Source of the DNA: Boletus sp. NGJ
Lineage: Eukaryota > Basidiomycota > Agaricomycetes > Boletales > Boletaceae
NCBI GenBank assembly: GCA_019096195.1
Contig: JAGTXK010000190.1
Location: forward strand, 310,001-374,000
Direction: 5' to 3'
DNA length: 64,000 nucleotides
Shown: positions 46,058-56,392 of the stretch, piece after piece
How the letters are laid out: every line of letters starts with the position of its first letter
Position numbering within the stretch: the stretch's first letter is position 1
The notes under the pieces: generated by a model
Seen by the model: the letters and a program-made list of their open reading frames with translations, nothing else
Database searches by the model: none
Told to the model about the DNA's origin: nothing
Made by a program: the position numbers and the translations under genes

Positions 46058-46735
46058 TCACTGTTCTCGAGGAACATTCGAAGTAACCCTTACCTTATGT
46101 CCACGTATTGCTAGGTTCGGGATTGAAGTTGCGGGAAATCTACCCACAGGTAATTGCGAAGTGCAGTTCCGACAAACCAGGTCGCGGACTGCTCTCTGGG
46201 AACAAATGAGACGCTTGCGAAACGAAGAAGCTAGCCCATGACAATCTGGAACTGTGGTAACGCAGGCATGATCGGCAAAGTTCATGCCATGGTTAGCTAG
46301 CTCCTGCGCGTTGTTAGACCACCAATCCTCCATGCAGTTTTGGTACCTCTCCAGGCGGGTGATGATGGCAACAATGGGAACTGCAGGAAGAAGGAAATCA
46401 CGGAATGTTTCGTAGTGTTTCAAGAGCGCAACCTTGGCTCTACTCCCGTGCATGCAATATACGAGGAGATGAATCCCACCCTGGTTTTCTAACCGCTGGA
46501 GGGATTTGACCAACGCCTCCGACGAGCGAGTGTTGGTGCGTGTCGTGGAGCCCACGTCAAGGCCGGGTGTATCCCAAAGCTTCAGAATATATCCGTCAAT
46601 AGACACTTTGTACGACCGGAGTTCCGTAGTGCATGCCGCCGTGTCGTTGGAAGTCTTTGCAACGTCTTTGCCGATGATCAGGTTAATGAGAGAGCTCTTT
46701 CCAGTGCCACATTCACCAACGAGCACTATGTTCAT
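46058..46735 (-). CDS. Small P-loop GTPase-like protein (AIG1/MMR_HSR1 type)
   Basis: This 225-residue intronless frame opens with the G1 loop (MNIVLVGECGTGKSSLINLI). A G2-region Thr pair lies in NDTAACTTELRSYK, and G3 is LWDTPGLDVGS. The hydrophobic strands HLLVYCMHG and PIVAIITRLERYQN follow. G4 is TRLE in place of NKxD, so guanine specificity is doubtful. The last 70 residues (FRKRLICSQRAVRDLVCRNC) are basic and unlike a standard GTPase end, and the gene could be longer or spliced there. Basidiomycetes carry many such GIMAP-like G-domain genes of unknown role. Closest alternatives are septin-like or GB1-like NTPases; the start at the P-loop is typical for the family. Confidence 0.72.
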   Translation of the reverse strand: MNIVLVGECGTGKSSLINLIIGKDVAKTSNDTAACTTELRSYKVSIDGYILKLWDTPGLDVGSTTRTNTRSSEALVKSLQRLENQGGIHLLVYCMHGSRAKVALLKHYETFRDFLLPAVPIVAIITRLERYQNCMEDWWSNNAQELANHGMNFADHACVTTVPDCHGLASSFRKRLICSQRAVRDLVCRNCTSQLPVGRFPATSIPNLAIRGHKVRVTSNVPREQ

Positions 46736-47242
46736 GATAAGAAAGACCTAAAGAGGAGTTAGACCGCGCGGTGGGAAGAGGGCTCTGACGTACCCGTTCA
46801 AGTGGGTGGTAGGATAGTTGGGGCCTCGCATCCAGAAGAGACGATTTATACCATGGAGTAGGGTGAAAACACAACACGATTGTGCGCCTCGTTTACGACT
46901 AGAATGTCAGTCACATTTGTGTCGCTTGTGCAGAGTTGAGTTGGTAGTCCGGAAATTACAACTTAGGGGTATAATCGAAGTTGGTAAGTGGTTGAAGCGG
47001 AGCTCAAAGTTAGACCGGCATGAGGCGCACATACAGTATGTCGGGCTCGACACCACGCCCGGCGTCAACGACGTACATTCCGCAAGGTTCGTGTCTTCTC
47101 CCCGATGGGCTTGATGTTTGCTCGATGTTTGCCTATGCTCTATCCTGGGATGCATGACTCATTGAGATGGATGGCCACCCTTCCATTCAGATGATGTCTC
47201 TGAGCTTATCTTCCTCGTCCCCAGACTCGTCACCTCTTCAAG
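46736..47242. other. Divergent intergenic region, about 500 bp
   Basis: This carries the promoters of the GTPase gene (minus) and RPS3 (plus). Pyrimidine-rich sequence directly before ATG 47243 (cacctcttcaag) fits a ribosomal-protein leader. No gene was seen. Confidence 0.5.
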
Positions 47243-48186
47243 ATGTCCGCTCAAATCAGCAAAAAGCGCAAGTTTGTCGCCGACGGTGTATTCCGCGCTG
47301 AACTCAACGAATTCTTCACCCGTGAACTCGCCGAGGAAGGTTACTCTGGCTGTGATGTCCGTGTCACCCATGCGCGCACTGAGGTACCTATATCATTCGT
47401 TCCATCCCTGAAATGTCCACATATCCTCGTCAGATCATCATCCGCGCCACCCACACACAAGAAGTTCTTGGCGAGAAGGCTCGCCGCATCCGCGAGCTGA
47501 CTTCGCTCGTTCAAAAGCGATTCAAGTTCCCCGAAAACTCTCTCGAATTGTACGCCGAAAAGGTCCAGCACCGTGGACTCTCTGCAATTGCGCAGTGCGA
47601 GAGTTTGAGATACAAGCTCCTCGGTGGTCTTGCTGTTAGGAGGCAAGTCTATGGCAAAGCGTGCCAGTTTTTTTTTAAAAAAATCTCATCTGAATTTCAG
47701 AGCTTGCTACGGTGTCCTTCGTTTCGTTATGGAGTCCGGCGCCAAGGGTTGCGAAGTTGTCGTTTCCGGCAAACTTCGTGCTGCCCGTGCCAAGTCCATG
47801 AAGTTCACTGACGGGTTCATGATCCACTCTGGTCAACCCGCTCGAGAATTTGTCGATTATGCTGTACGACACGTGCTGCTGAAACAGGGTGTCCTTGGTA
47901 TCAAGGTTAAAATGTAGGCTCGGTGCTATGTGTATGGTGGAGCATATCTGACCCCCTGTTCAGTATGAAGGGTTGGGATCCTGAAGGCCACGTTGGTCCC
48001 AAGAAGCCCCTCCCCGATTCCGTCCAAATCGTGGAGCCTCCGGTCGACAAGATCGTTTCTGAGCCTTCATCGGAGTCAAGAGAACCTGTTATTGTCTCTG
48101 CTGCTCCGCCCGCAGCGGAAGAACCTGCTTATGCCCAAGAGCCTGCTTACCAAGCCGATTCATTTGCCGAGGAGCCCGCCTTCTAA
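47243..48186 (+). CDS. RPS3: 40S ribosomal protein uS3
   Basis: uS3 lines the mRNA entry channel of the small ribosomal subunit. ATG 47243 starts [20 protein letters not shown]. Then come [20 protein letters not shown], the KH domain [100 protein letters not shown] and an acidic tail ending SFAEEPAF (48184-48186 stop). Introns are 47384-47433 (GT..AG), 47643-47700 (donor gcaagt, GC..AG) and 47914-47963 (GT..AG). The GC donor is firm because RRACYGVL is conserved across the joint. The C-terminal Glu/Pro/Ala tail with repeated EEPAY/QEPAY is longer than in yeast. Confidence 0.95.
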
Positions 48187-48393
48187 TCCCTTGTTATGTA
48201 GTTTGCATCGTCAACCAAAAGTTGTATCTTCTTTCGTCTGATAAAACTGAAGTCAGATCACACTGTTGTAAGGATACGAATCAAGACCAGCCGTCTGGAA
48301 AACTCTTGTGTACAAGTGAATCTCGCCACCTTATGTCCGCTGCCGTAAGATTTTCTTGGATTTACGTACAACATCCAGCACTGATGCAGCAAG

Positions 48394-48403
48394 GATATAA
48401 AAG
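48394..48403 (+). promoter_or_regulatory. TATA box of the aspartic protease gene
   Basis: gatataaaag lies 70 bp upstream of ATG 48473, a near-consensus TATA element at a typical distance. Confidence 0.65.
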
Positions 48404-48472
48404 AACTTTGTCGGTCACCTAATTACATTTTCTTCGGTGGCCCTCGCGACGTCTTCCTTACTGTCCTTCACT

Positions 48473-50329
48473 ATGCGCCTTACGCCGACCGTTGCTACGT
48501 TTCTCGCCGTACTCTCCTTTCCGTCTTTATCATCCGCAGACCAGCCCAGTCACAATGTGATTCGAGTTCCCCTCGAACGGAAATCGTTCGCCCTTGGGCC
48601 ATCTCCAGCTCGCGACTCGCGTGATCTTGCCACTCGCGCTAACAATGCGGCGAGCTGTGTCAACAAATATTTCCTCCAGACTCATCTAGTTAGTGTTGCA
48701 ATGTAAGTTGTCTCGTGCACTGTGGCCATATTGTTATACATCTCTTCTGCAACTTGGCTGGGTACAATATCAACAGTCTAGCCGCTAGATGTTGTGAGGT
48801 GACGATGCTTCCCGATTTTCTTTTTCGACATCTTGGTGTTTAATTTAGTAAATTAACCATGTCGCATCAAGGAAATATCGCACCGCACTCGACGCGTATG
48901 AATCGAACACAGGCTCCCCCCATCCTTTGGCGCAAGCAATTTCCGCGGCCAGTGGCGTTGGAACAACCCTGCCAGCAGGCAAGCTAGAAAAACGGCAGCG
49001 AAAGAGGTATGCCACCTTTGATCCGCTCAGTGTGATACTCGATGATACCACTCCACCTAGCCATACTCTGCGAGGTCGTCACACCAAGCGAGATGACATA
49101 TCCCTCTCTGAGGTCAATTCGAACATGTGGATGGGCACCATTAGTGTTGGTACTCCCCCACAGAATTTTACGGGTACTCTCGGTTCCTTTACTCCATGTT
49201 GCTGAACCTACATTCTTTTATAGTCGACTTTGACACCGGTTCAGCGGACCTAGTTCTCCCGGACCAAACTTGTGACAGCACTTGCGACGGACACACGCGA
49301 TACAACCCCACAGTTTCTTCAACTTCCGTTGATCTTGGCAAGACGTTCCAGCTAGCGTACGGTGGTGGCTCGAATGTGAACGGCACACTGTTCGCGGACA
49401 ACGTGTACATGGATGGATATGAGGTACTGCCTAGCGCATTTACTGCGTCGCGTTCTTGGGGTCCGTTTCGCTGATTACCTTATATCCAGGCTGTAAACCA
49501 GACCTTCGGTGCTGCCACGACTTATTCCTCGGGTCTCGAGAGCCCCGCGTTTCGCCCGGACGGATTGCTTGGCATGGCCTTCCCTCCGATATCCATTTCC
49601 GGCACTTTTCCTGTGTTCCAGACCATGGTCTCCAATGGCGCTGTGCCGCAGGCAGTGTTCGGTTTCGCGCTCTCCTCTGAATCTGGCAAGAGCGAACTCA
49701 CTATAGGCGGGACGAACACGAACGTGTATCAAGAGTCCACGATAGAGTATACCAATGTATCTCTCCCGGCATTCTGGCAAATTCCCCTTGCTGGTCTCAC
49801 TCGTCCTGGCTTGAATAGCACTCCTGACGTAGTTGTGGTCAATAAGACTTCCTACGCACAGGCGATCGTTGACACGGGAACTACGTTGATCATCACGAGC
49901 GACAGCAATGCTCAGGCTTACTATGCCAACGTCACTGGCGCGCAACCTTCCGCTGAAATTGGGGGTGGGGCCTGGAGTGGTATGTCATCTCTTGTGATAC
50001 GTCGTAGGACGTTTACTCACGCCATGCCATGATCAGTCCCATGTAACATCATCGACTCGCTCGCGCCAACATTGACATTCGGTTCTCGTAACTTTACCGT
50101 TTCGCCTTCCACGTTCAACCTCGGACCGATTTCCGAGGGCTCGACAGATTGCATCGCTGGTCTTGCGGGCGGTGGAAGCGGTATGCACCTTTTACTTCTT
50201 GAGTATGCGAATGTTCACTGCCGCTTTTGTCTGAAAGCCTACTGGATCATCGGCGACGTTTTCCTGCAAAACGTCTACACCATTTTTGACGTCGCCAATA
50301 CTCGTGTTGGTTTCGCGAACCTTGCCTAA
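48473..50329 (+). CDS. Secreted pepsin-like aspartic protease (A1 family)
   Basis: This is an extracellular endopeptidase of the polyporopepsin/saccharopepsin type. ATG 48473 gives a signal peptide (MRLTPTVATFLAVLSFPSLS). A propeptide follows, and HTKRDDISL holds a Kex2-like KR site before the mature enzyme. The mature part starts NMWMGTISVGTPPQNFTVDF with the first catalytic triad DTGSADLVLP. The flap region is FQLAYGGGSNVNGTLF. Next come GLLGMAFPPISISGTFPVFQ and the second triad AIVDTGTTLIITSDSNAQAY. After short introns, DCIAGLAGGG and WIIGDVFLQNVYTIFDVANT lead to RVGFANLA. Both Asp residues and the C-terminal IGD motif are intact. No GPI or membrane anchor is seen. Several 50-60 nt introns keep phase. 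Confidence 0.9.
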
Positions 50330-50478
50330 TTGTTTTAGCCACAAAATCAACGGGCGGACGCTTCTTTCTTTGGACAATTGTCTCGCATTTTCCGGACTTT
50401 TATCCTTGACGGATGGACACACTGTAAATACCTAACGGACCAAGCAGCCTTGAACACTGAGTAGTAGGTATGTGTAAA

Positions 50479-52128
50479 CTAGAGTAGCATCCTCTTGGCC
50501 CACCTCGGCATCGCAATGCACTCTCGGACGTTTTCGATTCCACTCATCCAACTGACTAGTCGTTCCAACCCCATTCCAAAACCACCATGCGGTGCGCTTC
50601 CGTACCTCCTGAGATCCACGTACCAGTTATATTCCTCTTCTGCAGGATCCAGCCCATGGGAAACCATACTTTGCAACAGCGGCTCTAATCGTTCCTCCCT
50701 CAGTGACCCACCAACCAACTCCCCGACAAACGGTACCAAAAGGTCGAAGCACGCGACCGTTTTCCTCGTCGTCGTTCGTCCGCATGTAAAACGGCTTCAA
50801 AATGCTCGGGTAGTCTGTGACAAACACCGGCCCCTTGATTAGCACCTCGCTAAGCCACCTTTCATGCTCGCTTTGGAGGCTATGGCCCCATTTTGGCTCG
50901 AACGCAAATGGACGGGCCCGCGACGCGACAGACGCGTGATACTTTTGCGAGCTCAGAAATCGCCTCGGTGTAGGTCATCCGTGCCCATGGTTCGGATGTT
51001 GCGGCGGTCTCCAGACTCTTGGCCCTTTCCTCCTGTCCAGCTATCCCTTTCGCGAGCAACGCGCGCTCCTCGCGTCCGGAACCCAGTGCGTCCTTGACGC
51101 AGGCCTCGACGAGCCCACACAGGTCGCCGACCTCTTTCGTCCACGCCCACTCCGCCTCGAGCATCCAAAACTCGGCGAGATGTCGGTTCGTCTGTGACCG
51201 CTCTGCGCGAAAACACGGAGAGAGCGTGTACACGCGTGCGAGCGACGATGCGAGGGCCTCGAGGTGGAGTTGGGAGGATACCGTCAAGTAGGCCGGCTTT
51301 GAGAAAAATTCGGCGTTGGGATCTGGCGATGTGGATTCAGGTGTGGTGGCGTCTTGGGATGGTGCGGAGGTAGACGAGGTTGTCACACGGAAGGTCTCCC
51401 CTGCGCCTTCGCAATCGCTGGAGGTGAGGATTGGGGTGTGTGCGTAGCAAAAGTCGTGTCTCTGTGCAGCTTGTGGTGAGCGGCGGGACGAGGTGAGCAG
51501 AAGGTCTTTGCTCGGGGGTGGAACGTGCCTCAAAGAAGGTATGCAGAGATTTGACGAGCGCGTTGCGGAGACGAAGCATGGCCGCACTCGCGTCTGTCCG
51601 GGGACGCAGGTGGGCATGGTCTCGGAGGTACTCCAACGTGAGGGCTTGCTTCTGGATTGGGTATGCCTAAGGACGAGCGTGAGCGAAACGGGAAATCCAA
51701 GCGTCAACACCCGAGGCTGACGTCTGGGTTGCACTCGCCGAGTATCTCTAGCGAGTCCACTTGTAGCTCCTGCGCTTGACCGGCCCCTGGACTGGCCATG
51801 ATGGTCCCCGCCATACGCACGCTCGCGCCGTTGGTCAAACTGAAGGGATCGCACGCGTCAAAGGCGGAAGGAAATGCAGCGTAAATCGCGGAGAACAGAC
51901 ATACCTATGAAAATCTACGTTCAGGCCATTGCTCAGTACTGTCTGGATCCCTGAAGGGCAACTACCATCGTTGACGACTGCGAAAGTGACGTTTTTCTGC
52001 CGTCTGACGGATTTGACCCAGCCATGGACATGTACTTTGCTCGCAGAATCTTGTCCCGAGGCCAAAATTTGGCGAATAGTCAGAGGTAGTGTCCCCGTCG
52101 ACGTGGACACGAACCTCTTGAAAAACAT
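50479..52128 (-). CDS. Asparaginyl-tRNA synthetase, probably mitochondrial
   Basis: This class II enzyme charges tRNA-Asn. ATG 52128 starts [20 protein letters not shown], a basic, hydroxyl-rich stretch like a mitochondrial presequence, then the OB fold ([20 protein letters not shown]). [20 protein letters not shown] is a family motif. Motif 2 reads [20 protein letters not shown], followed by [34 protein letters not shown] is followed by [20 protein letters not shown], and motif 3 is [20 protein letters not shown]. The end is [10 protein letters not shown] (stop 50479-50481). The frame slips by one base at TTTT 50760-50763: the coding strand has AAAA where AAA would give EETVACFD. The joint near 51530 can be read with a GC donor or with a shifted canonical pair. 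Confidence 0.9.
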
Positions 52129-52368
52129 CAAGAATAGGGAGCACAGCCACTTGATGGGTGGGTACTTACTTATAGGACAAGTTCAGAGTACACGTACTTG
52201 ATAACGAGAAAAAAAAAAGACAACAGTGAAAAGATACAAGCCAAGCTCTCCGCGGCTTGGAACGGTATTTTAGCAGGGATTAACAACAGAAGAACGTGCA
52301 AGGAGCAACAGGCATCCCCACAACATTCTTTTGAATCTTGGGCTGCAGTGGTCGGGGGGTCGGGTCGA

Positions 52369-52929
52369 TTAGAATCCTCGTCCCCGCCCACGACCTCTGC
52401 CTCGTCCGCGTGCCCGCTCTATTCCCCTTCCACGGCCCCGTCCACGGGCGTCCTCCTTTTTCCTTCCTTTCGGTTTTGGTGCATCGTCGACAAGCAGAGT
52501 GTCCAGAGGGTAGTGCATCAGGGAGAATAAAATAGCGAACGTTATTTCCACGGATGGAGAGTGAGTCGAGGGACACCGGATCACGATTACGCGTCGTCAT
52601 TTTAACAGTTTTGAGATACGTGTTCATCTGCATGTCGACGCCTATCGCAGAGGGGTTAGTGTGAGACATAACGGACGCAACGACGACGATAAACACACCA
52701 GTGATAGTCCCGTGAACGACCGATCCATTCTTGAGCTCGATGGAGACGGTTTCGTTGTTCAATTTCATCAAGAACCTGATGCGATAGATCAAAGAAAACG
52801 GGCATCAGCGACATGTTTTCTCGGCTTTTCCGAGGACAAAATGGGAGGGTCTCAACAAGGATGGTTCTGAGGTCAGATTCAAGCTTGAGAATGCACTCCA
52901 ACGAGAGATATTTACCTGACGAGCTTCAT
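52369..52929 (-). CDS. Spliceosomal core protein SmD1
   Basis: SmD1 is one of seven Sm proteins that ring the U snRNAs. ATG 52929 starts MKLVR; an intron of 140 nt (52776-52915) joins it to [20 protein letters not shown] and HGTITG. A second intron leads to [20 protein letters not shown] and [17 protein letters not shown], then [20 protein letters not shown] and an Arg-Gly tail ([20 protein letters not shown]) ending GF at 52369-52371. Sm1 and Sm2 motifs are both present and the RG tail, normally dimethylated, is typical. The frame slips by one base between DALP and LDTLL at GGG 52508-52510 (coding CCC; CC restores the conserved LPLDTLLVD). Confidence 0.93.
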
Positions 52930-53829
52930 GATGGCGATGGTCGAGCGATATCCTGTACGCGACGGCTCGTTGCCACAACAGTGTTTGGACTTGTTTGATT
53001 AAGACCTCTGAACCACATGACAAGCGGTTCACCAAACCACCGTATGTACTAGTCGAGGCTACGTCTTTGACTGTCGAACGATGGACTTCTCTCCCGATGC
53101 AAGTGGTCATTACCAAGGTCATCTGACGCCTTCGCGGCCCGTCCCTCGAGCGCTTTTATACTTGCAGTCGTATTCGCCAGTATTATCTCCGTAGCGCGTA
53201 CCCTCGGGTAATGAGTACCCTGACACTGGCACGAGATCTTGGAGCTGGGGTGCATGTATGGGGTTCCTTTTCCATGCCTGTACCCGTTTACATGTACAGA
53301 GAACCACAGAACGAGCGATCGATATGCGGATGGTCCCAGGCCGTTCCGACTGTTAAACATGCGGGTTGTCACCTGTGAACACGATTCAGACTTTCACCGA
53401 GGTAGGCGCAGTTTGATTGTTGTGCCGAGTTGCTTATATCAGGACACAGTGTTCAAGTTGGCCCCCTAAATGTACTCATCGTTGAGTCGACCACAGCGCT
53501 CGGCGCCCAGCACTCAGTTACTATATTTGCTGGTCAATCTGACCGGTTTTAGTTGTCCGTCGTGGAACTTGCATGCATGAGGTCACAACGCCTTGCGCTA
53601 TAAATATGTGGTACAACCTGAACTCGTCGCACTCTGATCCGAATTATACTCTGTGAGGTAAAGAAGCTTCGGCAAAGGTTCAGACACACTGGTGTTTCAC
53701 AAGGTGCATTTCTCTGTCAGTCACGAATGTATCATGGGTCCTGGCGTTCTGATTACGGTATTCTGTAGGATTTAAAAGGGGTGTGCAGCCATGTTCCATG
53801 TATACGAAATGATACCACCCACGCTCGAG
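52930..53829. other. Divergent intergenic region, 900 bp, with TATA box
   Basis: This lies between SmD1 (minus) and the first galactosidase (plus). A strong TATAAATA box is at 53599-53606, about 225 bp before ATG 53830, followed by gatttaaaagg near 53769 that could also serve. Open frames at 53049-53372 and 53239-53469 lack recognisable motifs. No further gene was seen. Confidence 0.5.
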
Positions 53830-56178
53830 ATGTCACCGTTTTTCAAGATTCTGGGAACCGTCGTTGGTATTCTCTCTGCGGTGTGGTCCGTTACGGCTCT
53901 GCAGAATGGCGTTGGCAAGCTTCCAGGTAAGCTCATTGCTCCACTGTCGTGACTTCGCAGCAGAGCTGATCGCTACCAAGTGATGGGCTACAATGGTAGG
54001 TGGTGGTCTGGGTTTCACTGTGATGAATCTGACTCGGTCACATCTTTGGCAGCCTGGAATGCATTTCAGGTGGGTTATGTGCGCTGACTACCTATCATTT
54101 CACCCTAATGTCTATCCGTTGTGTCAAATTAGTGCAACGTGAATGAGACCCTCATTATTCAAACTGCTCAATACATGAAAGATTATGGTCTATTGGTGAG
54201 GTTGTCTGGACCCAACCACACAAACCAGCTCATAATCTCAGGATGTTGGCTATAATCACGTCAACTTGGACGATTGCTGGGCAAGCGAGAGTCGTAGCTC
54301 CACGGGGGAAGTCGTTTCTGGTTAATCTGCGTTTGCCGCGTTGCATCTAGTATTTATGAACGTGGACCGCTAATTCTCATGGTATTAGATCCCATCCGCT
54401 TCCCAAACATGAACAATCTTACCGATCAGCTGCACACGATGGGCTTGTGAGTGCAACGGTCCTTGTTTCAGAGGTGAAATTCTCATCGCGTGTCATGTAG
54501 CTATGCTGGCATCGTAGGTTGCCGCGTCCAGTCACACATATCTGGTTGAATCATTTCCGCACAGTACTCTGATTCGGGCTGGTTCACATGCGGTGGATAC
54601 CCCGGTTCTTTCATGCACGAGGAACAAGATGCTCTCACGTTCCAATCTTGGGGCTTTGACTTCTTGAAGTGAGTGTTGTCACTTTTGCGTCGCTCCCGAA
54701 ATATCGCCGACTCCTTTCTGTGCAGGTATGACAACTGCGCTAGTTAGTGATCGTGATTCAGCGTATGATTGCCACAGCGTTGACATTCGTCCAGTTCCAT
54801 TTGATGATGTGATCCAAGAGGGTATAGTCGGCAGTGAGCATACTGTTCAATTTGGACATCTACCACCTCATGACAACATGGTACAGAGTACCAACGAATG
54901 GCAGATGCATTGGTTGCGGTTGCTGAACAGACCGGGACTACATTCACGTTCAGCCTGTGTGAATGGGGATGGGTGAGTGGAACATGTGCGAATTTATCGT
55001 TTTGCTTATGTGTGGTCTTAGAATCAAGTCTGGCTGTAAGTCCAAATCATGCCCTCTTTAGATCCACGAGTTGATTCTGCTGCTGTAGATGGGGTGCCTC
55101 TATGGCGCACAGTTGGAGGGTGAGTATTAATTTGACTCAGACGCAGGGTTATATCATAACTGTGCCATGACTTGATTAGATTGACAACGACATTGGACCT
55201 TACTGGAGCTCCATCGCAACGATCATCAATTCGTAAGCTTCTCCGCTGTATAACTAGTTGGGAAACGAGATTGAGCAGCCCATCAGCGCTTCCTTCATCA
55301 CGCAAGCCACAAACTTCTACGGACGCAACGACCCCGATATGGTGCTTACTCCCTGCCGGCTATTGTTGACATGGATTACTCACACAAAAATCAGCTTGAA
55401 ATAGGAAACGGAGACCTCACCTACGATGAAGCCAAGACCCATTTTACGGCTTGGGCGCTCATGAAAGCTCCGCTATTGATTGGTACCAACGTAAGTTATG
55501 TACGCATAACCTCAACCGTATGTTGTATAGAATTGGCGTGTTAGCTCGCATCCATCAGCTCAGAAATGGTTAGCATCCTCAAGAACACCGAGATCATCGC
55601 CATCAATCAGGACCCGGTGTACGGCACAAGCATTTCGCCCTTCCGCTGGGGTATCAACGTAGGTTGTTCTTCCATATTGCGTGGGCGGTGTACTTATGCA
55701 CGGTTATAGCCTGATTGGACATCCAACTCTTCGTTCCCCGCCCAATTTTGGAGTGGTCCAAGTGAGAACGGAACAGTCTTCATGCTCGTAAGCGTATGGT
55801 CCTACAGGATGACGCGGTCCGACTGATCTTCTTGGTGATAGATCAACACTCTCGACGAACCTGTTGACCTTTTCTTCAACCTGACTGAATCCCCATGGGT
55901 GCGCGCAGGCAGGCAGTATGCTGTCAGGGTATGTAGTTGGATCTCGTTGATCCTGCCACCTTGGTGATTCCTAGCTGAGCAGGCCACTCTAGGATCTTTG
56001 GACACACACTAGCAATGGCACCGCTGTGCGCAATTATACCGCGACCGGTGTCGTTCCTCACGGTGTTGTTGCTCTTTTACTCCAGGATGCCGGAGACGAA
56101 CCTGCGGGTCTCCTGCCACTCTGCGCTGGTGAAGCAGCTACTCAATGCACAGCTGAGAATGGAACCAAGTATTACTAG
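53830..56178 (+). CDS. Secreted GH27 alpha-galactosidase, copy 1
   Basis: This retaining glycosidase releases terminal alpha-1,6-galactose from plant oligosaccharides or galactomannan. ATG 53830 gives a signal peptide ([20 protein letters not shown]), and the mature part starts near [20 protein letters not shown]. Motifs in order: [46 protein letters not shown] (nucleophile Asp), [25 protein letters not shown] (acid/base Asp region), [14 protein letters not shown]-like [36 protein letters not shown] and the beta-sandwich end [37 protein letters not shown]. The stop is at 56176-56178 after NGTKYY. The gene has more than ten introns of about 50-60 nt. A near-identical paralogue follows 215 bp downstream. 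Confidence 0.87.
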
Positions 56179-56392
56179 ACAGTGATACTTTTGGGAGAAC
56201 CGAGTGCTTGTATTCGATTTACTTCAAAACATCTTCGTAACTACATAGTGCTTGTGATGGAACTTGAAAACTTCTCCCGCCTCGGTGTCTAATTATGGCC
56301 TGGTAAAGAGTTCCACATGTGTACTATTCCTCACGGCAACAAAGAGTACCACCTCTCTCTTCCGTCACTACCTGGCAGACGGGTATTCTACG

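Noticed and set aside
51460-51540. GC..AG intron in AsnRS
   Set aside because: A canonical GT..AG pair a few bases away also keeps phase, so it is not counted among the supported GC introns.
10788-52512. Programmed +1 frameshifting as the cause of the six frame slips
   Set aside because: The slip sites share no codon or stop context; they share only a homopolymer run, which fits sequencing error better.
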